Counted from the stretch's first letter, positions 1 to 8,734 are shown. The stretch is DNA of 37,449 nt from Saprospiraceae bacterium (GCA_016787415.1 JAEUUT010000051.1:1-37449), one strand, 5' to 3'. Made by a program: numbers and translations. Notes: generated by a model not told the origin, from the sequence alone.

Positions 1-1388
1 GAAAGCCAGTGAATAACACCTTGTACTTTCAATCCGGAAGTGTCCTGTCCGGAACGGCTCTCGGGGATGTAGGTACAATGGACTTCGGTCACCTCGCCAT
101 TGGCATCTTTTTCTACTGAATCACATTGAATGATGAAAGCCGATTTCAGGCGCACCATACCGCCGGGTTTGAGGCGGAAATACTTGGGTGGCGGCGTTTC
201 CATAAAATCGTCCTGCTCGATATACAACTCGCGGGAAAATGGCAACTGACGATTGCCTGCATTCGGGTCTTCGGGGTTGTTTTCCGATTCGAGCCACAAA
301 GTTTCTCCTTCAGGGTAATTCGTGATCACGACTTTCAGCGGTTTCAGCACGGCAAAACGACGCAGGGCGCGTTTGTTCAGGTCTTCGCGGATACAAAATT
401 CCAGCAGCGACATTTCAATCACATTGTCGCGTTTGGCAATCCCGATCCGGTTGGCAAACTCCCGGATACTTTCAGGCGTGTATCCACGGCGCCGGAAGCC
501 GCTTATGGTCGGCATGCGCGGGTCGTCCCATCCGCTCACATATTTTTCCTCCACCAGTTGTTTGAGTTTGCGTTTACTCATGACGGTGTAGGAAAGGTTC
601 AGTCGGGCAAACTCGTATTGCCGGGAAGGGAAAATGTCGAGCGTACGGATGCACCAATCGTACAGTTCGCGGTGCGGAATAAACTCCAGGGTGCAAATGG
701 AGTGTGTAATTTGCTCCATACTGTCACTTTGCCCGTGCGCCCAGTCGTACATCGGGTAAATACACCATTTATCGCCCGTGCGGTGGTGGTGTGCATGTTT
801 GATCCGGTACAGGTATGGATCGCGCATGTGCATATTGGGTGAAGCCAGGTCGATCTTGGCGCGCAACGTACAATGCCCATCCGGGAATTCGCCGTTTTTC
901 ATACGTTCGAACAGTGCCAGATTTTCTTCCGGCGATGTTTCCCGGTACATATTGGGTGTGCCGGGTGTGGTTGGCGTACCTTTTTGCGATGCCACTTCCT
1001 CCGGCGTTGAAAAATCGACATAGGCTTTTCCCTTGCTAATCAGCGCCTTGGCCCATTCGTATAATTGATCGAAATAATCGGAGGCGTACAGCACCTGCGC
1101 AGGCTCAAAACCCAGCCAGCGCACGTCGCCCAGAATACTGTCTACATATTCTGTGTCTTCTGTGACGGGATTGGTATCGTCGTAACGGAGGTTGGTTTTT
1201 CCACCGTATTTCAGCGCCAGGCCAAAATTGAGGCAGATGCTCTTGGCATGGCCAATATGCAGGTAACCGTTCGGTTCGGGCGGAAAACGCGTCGTTATCG
1301 TTTTGTATTTACCTGAAGCAATATCCGCTTCAATGATTTCCTCTATAAAATTCAGAGGTTCATTATTCGTATTATTCGTTGTGCTCAT
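1..1388 (-). CDS. glnS: Glutaminyl-tRNA synthetase, C-terminus cut off by window edge
   Basis: Charges tRNA-Gln with glutamine in the cytoplasm (class I aminoacyl-tRNA synthetase). About 462 codons are present against roughly 550 in the family, so the last part of the anticodon-binding beta-barrels lies outside the window. The HIGH motif sits at residues 44-47 within [15 protein letters not shown], and the KMSKS counterpart VMSKR is at 269-273, as in the E. coli enzyme. The frame runs open to base 1. The ATG at 1388 is chosen because it begins a short family-like N-terminus. Residues 3-9 (TTNNTNN) come from two copies of a 9-base repeat (ACGAATAAT in the sense strand), an odd low-complexity start. 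It lies downstream of argS, separated by a heptad-repeat spacer. The identification is secure. Confidence 0.95.
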   Translation of the reverse strand, partial: MSTTNNTNNEPLNFIEEIIEADIASGKYKTITTRFPPEPNGYLHIGHAKSICLNFGLALKYGGKTNLRYDDTNPVTEDTEYVDSILGDVRWLGFEPAQVLYASDYFDQLYEWAKALISKGKAYVDFSTPEEVASQKGTPTTPGTPNMYRETSPEENLALFERMKNGEFPDGHCTLRAKIDLASPNMHMRDPYLYRIKHAHHHRTGDKWCIYPMYDWAHGQSDSMEQITHSICTLEFIPHRELYDWCIRTLDIFPSRQYEFARLNLSYTVMSKRKLKQLVEEKYVSGWDDPRMPTISGFRRRGYTPESIREFANRIGIAKRDNVIEMSLLEFCIREDLNKRALRRFAVLKPLKVVITNYPEGETLWLESENNPEDPNAGNRQLPFSRELYIEQDDFMETPPPKYFRLKPGGMVRLKSAFIIQCDSVEKDANGEVTEVHCTYIPESRSGQDTSGLKVQGVIHWL

Positions 1389-1418
1389 AATCGTAATTTT
1401 TTAAAGGTTTTCGCAAGT

Positions 1419-1481
1419 CTCACTTCTCACCTCACACCTCTCACCTCACACCTCTCACTTCTCACCTCTCACTTCTCACCT
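1419..1481 (-). repeat. Heptad tandem array A, 3' of argS
   Basis: Nine consecutive 7-base units in perfect register, of only three kinds. On the plus strand these read CTCACTT, CTCACCT and CACACCT; on the argS sense strand they are AAGTGAG, AGGTGAG and AGGTGTG. The array starts four bases after the argS stop codon and fills most of the argS-glnS spacer. There is no inverted second arm. The same units occur in the same sense orientation after the glycosidase-like gene at 17136-17170. Confidence 0.95.
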
Positions 1482-1485
1482 CTCT

Positions 1486-3339
1486 TTACATCCTGTCCGG
1501 CATTTCCACGCCCAACAAAGCCATGCCCGACGCCAGCACCTGTCCAACAGCCTGGCTGAGTTGCAGTCTGAATGCCTTGGCTGTTTCCGTTTCCGCATTC
1601 AGCACACTCAGGTCGTGGTAAAAACGGTGATAACTTTTGGCCAATGCATAGCAATAGTTGGCCACCAGCGACGGGTCGTATGCTTGTGCGGCTTCTTCTA
1701 CCACCGAGGGGTATTGATGCAACGAAACAAGCAATTCCTTTTCTTGCGGCTGGATGCCAGCGTAATTGCCCGCCTGCGAGAGGTCGATATGTTCGTTTTG
1801 GACGCGCAGCATCATCCTGTGAATCCGGACATAACTGTACTGGATGTAAGGTCCTGTCTGGCCTTGCAGGTCTACAGATTCTTCCGGATTAAAAATCATC
1901 TTTTTGCGCGGATGCACCTTGATAATAAAGAATTTAAGGGCGCCCATGCCCACTTTGCGCAGGTTTTCGGCCTGTTCTGCCTGTGAAGCGCCTTCTATTT
2001 CATTGCGTTCGGCGGCCTGTTCGGTAGCAATACGCAGCACTTCAGCAATGAGGTCGTCGGCGTCTACCACTGTTCCTTCCCGGGTTTTCATTCTGCCGGT
2101 AGGCAGTTCGACAAGACCGTAGGAGAGATGGTACAAACCATTTGCATAGGATTCACCCAGGCGTTTCAGTGCTTCAAAGAGCACCTGAAAATGGTAGTTC
2201 TGTTCGTCGGCTACTACGTAAATATAGCGTTCACAGCCGAGTTCACGGTGCCGCATTTGAGCCGTTCCCATGTCCTGGGTAATGTATACGGAGGTTCCGT
2301 CTGCGCGCAGCACCACTTTTTGGTCGTGTCCGGCATCGGTGAGGTCGATCCAAACAGAACCGTCCTCTTTTTTGAAAAAGACCCCTTTGGAAAGGCCTTC
2401 TTCCACAATGTCTTTGCCGAGCAGGTAGGTATCGCTTTCGTAATATAGTTTGTCGAATGATACGCCCAGTGCATGGTAGGTTTTGTCAAAACCCTCGTAC
2501 ACCCAGTCGTTCATTTTCTTCCAAAGCGCGATGGTTTCCGGGTCGTGATTTTCCCATTTCAGGAGCATATCACGCACTTGTCCACCCAGTTCGGAATATT
2601 CGTTGAACCACTTGTTTTTGAAATCCTTGAAAAAGGCTTCCGGCGTCTGGCCTGCCTTTTGTTTTTCAGCCAGTATGGCCTGTCCAATGGCACTTTGCTG
2701 CCAGGCTTCATATTCTGCCTTGGTTTTTTGCTCGAACAACACATAGTAATCACCTACAAAATGGTCGCTTTTAACGCCTTCGCTAGCGGGTGTTTTCCCC
2801 TCGCCGAAGTTTTTCCACGACACCATGCTTTTGCAAATGGCTACGCCACGGTCATTGATAATCTGCGTTTTAACGACCTCATAGCCCGCTGCTTCCAGCA
2901 ATTGGGTGCAAGACCAGCCCAGCAGGATATTGCGAATATGCCCCAGGTGCAAGGGTTTGTTGGTGTTGGGGGAAGAGAATTCCACCATCACTTTTTTTCC
3001 GTTATTGGGTTTGCGGCCGAAGGATGGATCAGCGGCGGTATCACGCAGGAATTGTTGCCAGTAGGTATCGCTGATTTCAAGGTTCAAAAAACCTTTTACA
3101 ACATTGAATGCACGAATTTCGGGCACACGGGTTTGCAATGCAGCGCCGATTTCCTGTGCGGCAGCATCAGGCGCTTTTTTCGCAATTTTTACAAAGGGAA
3201 AAATAACCACGGAATAGTCGCCGGTAAAATCCGGCGGTGTGGAATTGACCTGGACCTTGGCGGCGTCGACGGGTTCGGCGTACAATTCATTTACAGCCGC
3301 CGCTACAGCATCCTGGATTATGGAGACAATATTGGGCAT
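1486..3339 (-). CDS. argS: Arginyl-tRNA synthetase
   Basis: Charges tRNA-Arg with arginine in the cytoplasm. The product has 617 residues, a usual length. The N-terminal Arg-specific tRNA-recognition domain covers about residues 1-90. The HIGH motif is HLGH at 131-134 (SSPNTNKPLHLGH), and the KMSKS loop takes the ArgRS form GRMKTREGT. A C-terminal DALR anticodon-binding domain ends at GVEMPDRM. It starts at the ATG at 3339, 17 bases beyond which lies a TAnnTTTG-type promoter box. It is co-directional with the GluQ-like gene upstream (45-base gap) and glnS downstream, giving a run of three related class I synthetase genes. The stop codon is followed almost at once by heptad array A. Confidence 0.97.
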   Translation of the reverse strand: MPNIVSIIQDAVAAAVNELYAEPVDAAKVQVNSTPPDFTGDYSVVIFPFVKIAKKAPDAAAQEIGAALQTRVPEIRAFNVVKGFLNLEISDTYWQQFLRDTAADPSFGRKPNNGKKVMVEFSSPNTNKPLHLGHIRNILLGWSCTQLLEAAGYEVVKTQIINDRGVAICKSMVSWKNFGEGKTPASEGVKSDHFVGDYYVLFEQKTKAEYEAWQQSAIGQAILAEKQKAGQTPEAFFKDFKNKWFNEYSELGGQVRDMLLKWENHDPETIALWKKMNDWVYEGFDKTYHALGVSFDKLYYESDTYLLGKDIVEEGLSKGVFFKKEDGSVWIDLTDAGHDQKVVLRADGTSVYITQDMGTAQMRHRELGCERYIYVVADEQNYHFQVLFEALKRLGESYANGLYHLSYGLVELPTGRMKTREGTVVDADDLIAEVLRIATEQAAERNEIEGASQAEQAENLRKVGMGALKFFIIKVHPRKKMIFNPEESVDLQGQTGPYIQYSYVRIHRMMLRVQNEHIDLSQAGNYAGIQPQEKELLVSLHQYPSVVEEAAQAYDPSLVANYCYALAKSYHRFYHDLSVLNAETETAKAFRLQLSQAVGQVLASGMALLGVEMPDRM

Positions 3340-3356
3340 AGGAAAAATGTGAGGCG

Positions 3357-3364
3357 CAAAAGTA
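3357..3364 (-). promoter_or_regulatory. Candidate -7 box for argS
   Basis: On the minus strand this reads TACTTTTG, matching the Bacteroidota -7 consensus TAnnTTTG. It lies 18 bases upstream of the argS ATG. I do not see a well-spaced -33 TTTG, so the call rests on the -7 box and its position alone. Confidence 0.4.
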
Positions 3365-3384
3365 GCAGTTTTCCTTCCAACGTT

Positions 3385-4251
3385 TTAGCCTCGAAAAAAA
3401 TTCAACAGGTTTTGAGCAGTTTTTATTGTTCCCGCAGGGATTCCCAGCAAATCGGCTGACTGCCTGAAAATAGTTTTCGGTGAAAGGCCTGCCGTTCGCA
3501 TCGCCTGTAAAGAAGCAGATCCCGCTGATTTGGAGAGTTTTTCACCTTCGGCATCCAGCAGCAAGGGGTGGTGTAAAAAATTGATATTCAGGAATTTGTC
3601 ATTATTGGTGCATTGTGCCAGGAATCGTTGCGCCTGCGTGGATGCCTCCAGATCGCTGCCCCGAATAGCATCTGAAACGCCAAAATGCACATCGTCGACC
3701 ATGCTGGCTATCTGATAGGCTGGTAGTCCGTCGCGGCGACGCACAATAAAATCGGGCATTGGAAAATCTTTGGGCGTTCGTATGCGCCAGGCGACATCCG
3801 GGTCGTCGAGCGAAAGCCCTTGTTCGCGATATGTTTCAGGGTATTGAAAGCCATACAGCGCCAGGTCGCTGCGCGATTTTCGGCAGGCAAAGAGCAGGCC
3901 GGTTTCGCGCAGTTTTTGCAGTTCCGCATGGTATAAGGAAAGGCGGTGGTGTTGCGACCAGTTTTGTTCGAAATCCGATTCATTGTGCGGACCTTCTTCC
4001 CAATCCAGGCCAAGCCAATGCAGGCTTTCGAACACGTCCTGCACATAGGCCGATCGCTTTCGGTCCCCATCGAGGTCATCAATACGGAGCAGCAGTCGGC
4101 CGTTTTTGCTGCGCGCTACCAGCCAGTTAAAGATGAAATTCAGGGCATTTCCTGCGTGTAAAAAACCGGAAGGGGTCGGCGCGAGCCGCAGCATGCATCC
4201 TTTTTCGGCTGCCTGAATAAAGGTATCGAGTTGTTGTCCGAACGGACTCAT
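3385..4251 (-). CDS. gluQ: Glutamyl-Q tRNA(Asp) synthetase-like protein (truncated GluRS paralogue)
   Basis: The product has 288 residues and keeps only the catalytic core of a glutamyl-tRNA synthetase, with no anticodon-binding domain, as in GluQ-RS/YadB. That family attaches glutamate to the queuosine base of tRNA-Asp. The HIGH-like motif is LHAGN at 31-35 after RLAPTPSGF, and the KMSKS motif is KLSKS at 238-242. The zinc site of the E. coli enzyme (CxC...Y...C) is not intact: one Cys is present (FACRKS, Cys123) and the partner positions are not cysteines. Its ATG overlaps the stop codon of the upstream lipoprotein gene by one base (TAATG), so translation is probably coupled. The GluQ assignment is likely; tRNA specificity cannot be read from sequence. 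Confidence 0.8.
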   Translation of the reverse strand: MSPFGQQLDTFIQAAEKGCMLRLAPTPSGFLHAGNALNFIFNWLVARSKNGRLLLRIDDLDGDRKRSAYVQDVFESLHWLGLDWEEGPHNESDFEQNWSQHHRLSLYHAELQKLRETGLLFACRKSRSDLALYGFQYPETYREQGLSLDDPDVAWRIRTPKDFPMPDFIVRRRDGLPAYQIASMVDDVHFGVSDAIRGSDLEASTQAQRFLAQCTNNDKFLNINFLHHPLLLDAEGEKLSKSAGSASLQAMRTAGLSPKTIFRQSADLLGIPAGTIKTAQNLLNFFRG

Positions 4252-4778
4252 TACTGTGTTTTAACCTCTTGCTGCATTTTTTCAAATTCCTTGACGATCT
4301 CCTCTGGAGATTTGCCCAGCATTTTTAATGCGTTTTGCGCGTCGTCGGCAAAATCAGGGTCGTTGGGAAACCGTTGCAGAAACGATTCATAGGTGGTTTT
4401 GGCTTTTTGCATTTCACCCAAGTCATTTTCATAAATAAACGCCTGCATAAACAGTGCAGAAGGCGCTTTGGCGTGTTGGGGCAGCCCTTCCGACACCTTA
4501 CTGTACAGTTCAATGGCTTTATTCGGATTTTCGACGGCTTTGGCCAGTCCGGCAGCCCGGAGCAATACATTCACGTATTTTTCCTGATCGGAGGTTTGTA
4601 CCAACGCAGCCAGTTCTTCAGAAGTCTGGATGAATTGAGCAGCCTTTTCCTTGTTGGGGGCTTTGGCGCCGCCGATTTCCTTGTCCAGGTCGACGAGTTT
4701 CTTCTCCAGGTCGGCCGTAGTTGGTTTGCAAGAGAAAAAAACAAGTGAAAGGAGTGCAAAAAGCAAGTGCTTTCTCAT
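4251..4778 (-). CDS. Small lipoprotein with TPR-like helices
   Basis: Predicted 175-residue lipoprotein. The start at 4778 gives a short signal peptide (MRKHLLFALLSLVFFSC) with a lipobox ending in Cys17. A longer frame reaching 4820 would overlap the end of purM and put 14 extra residues before the signal, so it is not preferred. The mature part is charged and helical. Its pattern of A, L, Y and P positions (IELYSKVSEGLPQHAKAPS, then TTYESFLQRFPNDPDFADDA) resembles tetratricopeptide or outer-membrane-assembly-lipoprotein repeats. It lies 38 bases downstream of purM and overlaps the GluQ-like gene by one base. The exact role is unknown. Confidence 0.8.
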   Translation of the reverse strand: MRKHLLFALLSLVFFSCKPTTADLEKKLVDLDKEIGGAKAPNKEKAAQFIQTSEELAALVQTSDQEKYVNVLLRAAGLAKAVENPNKAIELYSKVSEGLPQHAKAPSALFMQAFIYENDLGEMQKAKTTYESFLQRFPNDPDFADDAQNALKMLGKSPEEIVKEFEKMQQEVKTQ

Positions 4779-4816
4779 GGCTAAATTGTGTTCTAAAATA
4801 TTGGAAGTCAGATCAT

Positions 4817-6001
4817 TCAACCTTCGTATTCAAATTTCCCCAGTGGCGATTTTACGGTTACACGCTCTCCCTGGGCTCTTTTTACGCGACCAAGTATGCG
4901 GGCTTCGATGCCGTATTTTTCAGCAATGGCCATTATGGCGTCTGCATTTTTAGGCGACACATATATTTCCATCCGATGGCCCATATTGAATACCTGATAC
5001 ATCTCCCGCCACTCGGTGCCACTGCTTTGCTGAATCAGGCGGAATAACGGCGGGAGTTCGAATAGATTGTCTTTGACGATGTGTACATCTTTGACAAATT
5101 TGAGCACTTTCGTTTGTCCGCCGCCTGTCACGTGAATCAGGCCGTGAATTTTCTTCCGATGCAAGCGCAGCATTTCCTGTAACACCGGAAGATAGGTTCT
5201 GGTTGGGGAAAGAATCAGTTTGCCTACCGGAATTTGCTGTGTCCCCTGCGCGCCAGGCACTTCGATCTGATTGGTAAGTTGTTGATTTCCAGTGTATACG
5301 ACAGAATCGGGCAAGCGTGGGTCAAAACTTTCCGGGTATTTTTCCGCATAAATTTTTGACAACACATCGTGGCGGGCTGCGGTGAGGCCGTTGCTTCCCA
5401 TGCCGCCGTTGTACGTAGTTTCATACGTGGACTGCCCAAAAGAGGCAAGCCCGACGATGACGTCGCCCGGGCGGATATTATTGACCAACACATCGCTGCG
5501 TTTCATACGTGCAAATGCAGTAAAGCCTACGTCGATGGTGCGCACAATGTCGCCTACGTCTGCCGTTTCGCCGCCTGCCTGATGAATATGCACGCCGTGG
5601 CGGCTCATATTTTCTACAAAATCTGAAGTGCCCCGAATCACGGCTGCAATTACCTCTCCCGGAATCAGTGTTTTATTGCGCCCGATGGTACTACTGAGCA
5701 GAATATTATCGGTACACCCCACGCAGGCCATATCGTCGAGGTTCATGACGATGGCATCCTGCGCCACGCCTGCCCAAACCGACAAGTCGCCTGTTTCGCG
5801 CCAGTAAAGGTAAGCCAGGCTCGTTTTGGTTCCTGCCGTATCGGCATGTAGCAAGTTGCAATGACGCGCACTTCCTGCTGCCAGGTCGGGCAGTATTTTG
5901 CAGAACGCATTGGGATACAAGCCTTTATCCAGGTGCTGGATGGCTGCATGCACTTCGTCTTTGGAGGCCGAAACCCCGCGCAGGTCGTATTTTAGGTTCA
6001 T
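4817..6001 (-). CDS. purM: Phosphoribosylformylglycinamidine cyclo-ligase (AIR synthetase)
   Basis: Converts FGAM to AIR with ATP in the fifth step of purine synthesis, in the cytoplasm. The product has 394 residues, in the range of the longer Bacteroidota form and longer than the roughly 345 of E. coli. It begins with the characteristic YDLRGVSASKDEVH segment. Visible family features are HADTAGTKTSLAYLYW, the DAIVMNLDDMACVG segment of the ATP/metal region, the HQAGGETADVGD loop, and a C-terminal HVTGGGQTKVLKF. It starts at the ATG at 6001. The upstream 228 bases hold the large octad inverted repeat, with no clear TAnnTTTG box. The small lipoprotein gene follows after 38 bases. Confidence 0.95.
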   Translation of the reverse strand: MNLKYDLRGVSASKDEVHAAIQHLDKGLYPNAFCKILPDLAAGSARHCNLLHADTAGTKTSLAYLYWRETGDLSVWAGVAQDAIVMNLDDMACVGCTDNILLSSTIGRNKTLIPGEVIAAVIRGTSDFVENMSRHGVHIHQAGGETADVGDIVRTIDVGFTAFARMKRSDVLVNNIRPGDVIVGLASFGQSTYETTYNGGMGSNGLTAARHDVLSKIYAEKYPESFDPRLPDSVVYTGNQQLTNQIEVPGAQGTQQIPVGKLILSPTRTYLPVLQEMLRLHRKKIHGLIHVTGGGQTKVLKFVKDVHIVKDNLFELPPLFRLIQQSSGTEWREMYQVFNMGHRMEIYVSPKNADAIMAIAEKYGIEARILGRVKRAQGERVTVKSPLGKFEYEG

Positions 6002-6018
6002 GAGTGGTGGTGGTAATT

Positions 6019-6222
6019 GGTGTTTTGGTGTTATGGTGTTATAGTGTTTTTGTGTTTGGGTGTTTTTGTGTTTTTGGATGGCTTCGCGCTCGGCATTGGA
6101 AGTAATGATCCCTCGTATTGGATGTTGGTTTTCCTTAGCAGTCTCTAACCCTTACTTCCAATGCCGAGCGCGAAGCCATCCAAAAACACCAAAACACAAA
6201 AACACCAAAACACTATAACACC
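6019..6222. repeat. Octad inverted repeat E between alt-glmU and purM
   Basis: A long inverted repeat. The arms match perfectly for 38 bases (6068-6105 against 6152-6189) around a 46-base loop. Outside this core both arms continue as 8-base units of the form GGTGTTTT, GGTGTTAT, AGTGTTTT or TGTGTTTT: seven units at 6019-6074, and five on the opposite strand at 6183-6222. The right arm begins seven bases after the stop codon of the alternative glmU gene. The unit-free part of the core contains GGCTTCGCGCTCGGCATT. There is no U-tract typical of an intrinsic terminator directly after the stem. Confidence 0.93.
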
Positions 6223-6229
6223 CAAAAAA

Positions 6230-7441
6230 TCATTTCTCCCAAGTCCTGAATCCCGCTGCATGATCATACACGTGATACAGGATGGCTTTATCGTAGTCTG
6301 TGAATGGCTGGTTGCGGCGCGACAAAACAATTTCTGCCGTTTCGCAGGCTTCCGAAAACTTGTAGGTGCGATAGCCCTTGTCGGGGCCGCCCCAACTGAA
6401 ATCGGGGATAAAATTGCGCTGATAGCCTGCGCCGAATACATTGGCAAATACGCCCACTACCGTTCCGGTATTAAACATGGTGTTGATGCCGCATTTGGCG
6501 TGGTCGCCCATGATAAGCCCAACAAATGTTTCTCCGGTTTTTTCAAATCGCTGGGTATCATAGTCCCACAATTTCACTTCTGAATAGTTGTTTTTCAGGT
6601 TGGAATTGTTGGTAGCCGCGCCCAGGTTGCACCACTCCCCTACCACGGAATCGCCGAGGTAACCGTCGTGGGCCTTGTTGGAATTCGGGTACATAATCGA
6701 GCGAACGATTTCACCGCCTACCCGGCAGCCGTGCCCAATCGAAATAGGGCCATAAAACTTGGAGCCCATTTTCACGATAGAACCGGCCCCGATGGCTATC
6801 GGGCCGCGGAACATACAGCCTTCCATGATCACCGCATCTTTGCCGATGTAGATGGGGCCGTCATGCGCATTCAAAATGCAACATTCCATTTGTACGCCTT
6901 CTTCCACAAAAACATTCTGGGTGGGGCCGATGATCCGGTTCGTAGGTGAAATGGGTTGGGTTTTCTTGCCAGAAGTAATCAACTGAAAATCATCCTGAAT
7001 GGCGGCAGCATTCAGGCGGGTCATTTCCCACAAGCGGTTGATACTGATAATCTGAATATGGCTTTCCAGTTCCTTGCCCATCAGTTCGCGTACTTCCTCA
7101 TCTTCAATCAGCGCCTCAAACTGCGACCCATTCAGGCGTGCGGCCACCAGTTCTCCCTGGTACAGCAGCGCCTCACCCAGACCAATCTCGTCGATACGGC
7201 GGCACAACTGGTCGGTAGGAAGAATGCCGCTGTTGATCACGAGGTTTTCCTCCTCGATATGGATGGGGTATTTTTCCTGTAAATATTCTTGTGTGATATA
7301 AGAAACACTCCCACGCAAGCGACGTTCCCATTTCTCCCGGAGAGAAAGTATACCCAGGCGCAGTTCGCCCATAGGTCGGGTGCTAGTTAGCGGTTGAAGA
7401 TGGCTGCGCGCATCGGAGTCAAAAAGAATAATATTGAGCAT
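6230..7441 (-). CDS. Alternative bacterial GlmU (putative sugar nucleotidyltransferase/acetyltransferase)
   Basis: The product has 403 residues and resembles the alternative GlmU family of Bacteroidota. That family is proposed to supply UDP-GlcNAc by acetylating glucosamine-1-phosphate and adding UMP. The N-terminal part (LQPLTSTRPMGELRLGILSLREKW, given here as a span at about 16-39) has the family's TRP and R-x-G features in place of the classical GlmU signature. From about residue 165 hexapeptide repeats form a left-handed beta-helix (PIYIGKDAVIMEGC, PIAIGAGSIVKMG, PISIGHGCRVGGE). A GEWCNLGAATNNSNLKNNY segment is also typical of the family. It starts at the ATG at 7441. The stop lies seven bases from repeat E. 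The family assignment is strong; the reaction is known only from the family. Confidence 0.85.
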   Translation of the reverse strand: MLNIILFDSDARSHLQPLTSTRPMGELRLGILSLREKWERRLRGSVSYITQEYLQEKYPIHIEEENLVINSGILPTDQLCRRIDEIGLGEALLYQGELVAARLNGSQFEALIEDEEVRELMGKELESHIQIISINRLWEMTRLNAAAIQDDFQLITSGKKTQPISPTNRIIGPTQNVFVEEGVQMECCILNAHDGPIYIGKDAVIMEGCMFRGPIAIGAGSIVKMGSKFYGPISIGHGCRVGGEIVRSIMYPNSNKAHDGYLGDSVVGEWCNLGAATNNSNLKNNYSEVKLWDYDTQRFEKTGETFVGLIMGDHAKCGINTMFNTGTVVGVFANVFGAGYQRNFIPDFSWGGPDKGYRTYKFSEACETAEIVLSRRNQPFTDYDKAILYHVYDHAAGFRTWEK

Positions 7442-7497
7442 GCTGGCCTGTGGTTATGATTTGGTTGCTTTCAAATGCCGGGTGCAAATTTGGGAAA

Positions 7498-7536
7498 TAA
7501 AAAAGTCCCAACACGCACGAAGCCTATCGGGACTTT
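7498..7536 (-). terminator. Second rpmE2 terminator in series
   Basis: A perfect 8-base stem (AAAGTCCC at 7502-7509 with GGGACTTT at 7529-7536) around a 19-base loop. On the minus strand it is followed by the U-rich run TTTATTT. It lies directly downstream of the first terminator, so rpmE2 transcripts meet two hairpins. Confidence 0.75.
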
Positions 7537-7562
7537 AAAAAAAACCGCTGAGGCGGAGTTTT
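7537..7562 (-). terminator. Intrinsic terminator of rpmE2
   Basis: On the minus strand a CCGC-CTCA-GCGG hairpin (7545-7556) is followed by eight T (7537-7544). The stem starts a few bases after the rpmE2 stop codon. This is a textbook intrinsic terminator shape. Confidence 0.85.
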
Positions 7563-7815
7563 ACTTTGCAAACTTGGCAAATTTCTTGTTGAATTTGTCG
7601 ATACGGCCTGCCGTGTCAACGAATTTCATTTTACCGGTGAAGAACGGATGGCTGTAAGCCGAAATCTCCATTTTGATCAGCGGGTAGGAATTACCGTCTT
7701 CCCATGTGATGTTTTCTTTCGAATTGGCGCAAGACTTACCGAGGAACGCTTCGTCCGTAGAAATGTCTTTGAACACAACGGTGCGATAGCTGGACGGGTG
7801 AATATCTTTTTTCAT
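7561..7815 (-). CDS. rpmE2: Large-subunit ribosomal protein L31, type B
   Basis: An 84-residue component of the 50S ribosomal subunit. The start [17 protein letters not shown] and the later [20 protein letters not shown] segment are hallmarks of L31. The longer type-B form has the extra block [12 protein letters not shown]. It has a single cysteine (SCANSK), so it is of the zinc-free class rather than the four-Cys class. It stands alone, with its own strong promoter upstream and two hairpin terminators downstream. The start ATG at 7815 gives the family N-terminus. Confidence 0.95.
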   Translation of the reverse strand: MKKDIHPSSYRTVVFKDISTDEAFLGKSCANSKENITWEDGNSYPLIKMEISAYSHPFFTGKMKFVDTAGRIDKFNKKFAKFAK

Positions 7816-7867
7816 GACTTTTTATGCTGAAAATTTGTTGTAATCCTGTAATACTCAATTGGAGGCG

Positions 7868-7899
7868 CAAAGGTAGCAACACTTTTCCCTGTTTTCAAA
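7868..7899 (-). promoter_or_regulatory. Bacteroidota-type promoter of rpmE2
   Basis: On the minus strand TTTG (7896-7899) is followed after 20 bases by TACCTTTG (7868-7875). This matches the Bacteroidota -33 TTTG and -7 TAnnTTTG pattern. The leader to the ATG would be about 45 bases. It is the best promoter match in the window. Confidence 0.75.
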
Positions 7900-7918
7900 A
7901 CAAATTTTTGAAAAAAAG

Positions 7919-8707
7919 TTACGAGTGCATGGCTTTTACCTTAAATCCGCGCTCTTTAAGCAAACGGAGCATGCCTTTATTGCCTGCAAGGTGGCCGGCG
8001 CCGACTGCACAAAACAGGGATTTCGAGGTGCAAATCTCCTCAAATCGCTTCGCCATGTGTTTGTTGCGTCGGTAAATCAGAATTTTCCGCATGCCCTTTG
8101 CATCTTTTTTGGCAGCCTTATACAAGGGCTGAAGGTCGCCGGCAGCATACCAATGAAGCATTTTTTTGATGCGTTGTTTTTGCCGGTTGAAATTTTTGAG
8201 CAGCCAGGTCAGGCTTTTTACGTGTTGTTGGAGCGAAATGGAACGAAGGGTTTGCAGTTGATCGGCAAATGTTTCGACGCCGGTAGTTATTTTGCCCTGA
8301 CTACGGGCGAATGACCAGAGGGTTTCATCCAGCGATTGGGAGGATTCTTCCGAAAGAAATGCTGTGGACAGGGCCGTACTGACCGACATCGGATGTTGAT
8401 GTCTGAAATCAGCGGCTTCGGCGCCCAGTTTTTTTCGGGCATACCGATCGAGGTTGTTCCAGGCGCCCGGCGTCAGCAGCACATCCAGGGTTTGACCTTC
8501 CGGCAATTGCAAGGCGGCCTGCAAAGCGATCGGATCTATTTCTTCAAAATTGAATTCAGTTGCAAATGTTTCGCATTGAGAGATGCATTCCTGAGCAATA
8601 GGCAACCACTCAAAAGCACGCAAATCCCGCACATGCATGGTGCCGAAAAGATAGGAATCCGGCCCGCCGTTGGGTGGGGAGATTCGCCAGAGCAATGATT
8701 TTTTCAA
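7919..8707 (-). CDS. TraB/GumN family protein (TIKI-like)
   Basis: The product has 262 residues and belongs to the TraB/GumN family, related to the TIKI metalloproteases. The N-terminal motif GTMH (22-25) after LLWRISPPNGGPDSYLF and the C-terminal GAGHLAG (236-242) are the two conserved histidine motifs. An acidic position lies in FATEFNFEE at about 48-56. No signal peptide is visible, unlike many relatives. The only start in frame after the preceding stop is a TTG at 8707. It lies 27 bases after the stop of the polytopic membrane protein gene, so it probably ends the same operon. Substrate unknown. Confidence 0.83.
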   Translation of the reverse strand: MKKSLLWRISPPNGGPDSYLFGTMHVRDLRAFEWLPIAQECISQCETFATEFNFEEIDPIALQAALQLPEGQTLDVLLTPGAWNNLDRYARKKLGAEAADFRHQHPMSVSTALSTAFLSEESSQSLDETLWSFARSQGKITTGVETFADQLQTLRSISLQQHVKSLTWLLKNFNRQKQRIKKMLHWYAAGDLQPLYKAAKKDAKGMRKILIYRRNKHMAKRFEEICTSKSLFCAVGAGHLAGNKGMLRLLKERGFKVKAMHS

Positions 8708-8734
8708 CTTACAATTATGGTTGAGACAGGCAAG

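Noticed and set aside
1419..1481. CRISPR array
   Set aside because: Units are 7 bases with no spacers and no cas genes nearby.
2473..3459. Plus-strand open frame of 328 codons
   Set aside because: Antisense to argS, whose product is certain; no domain in the antisense product.
6019..6222. Insertion sequence or MITE
   Set aside because: No transposase and no clear target-site duplication; arm ends fade into octads rather than ending sharply.
6161..6583. Plus-strand frame starting within repeat E
   Set aside because: It runs from the low-complexity arm into the antisense of the alternative glmU gene; no protein character.
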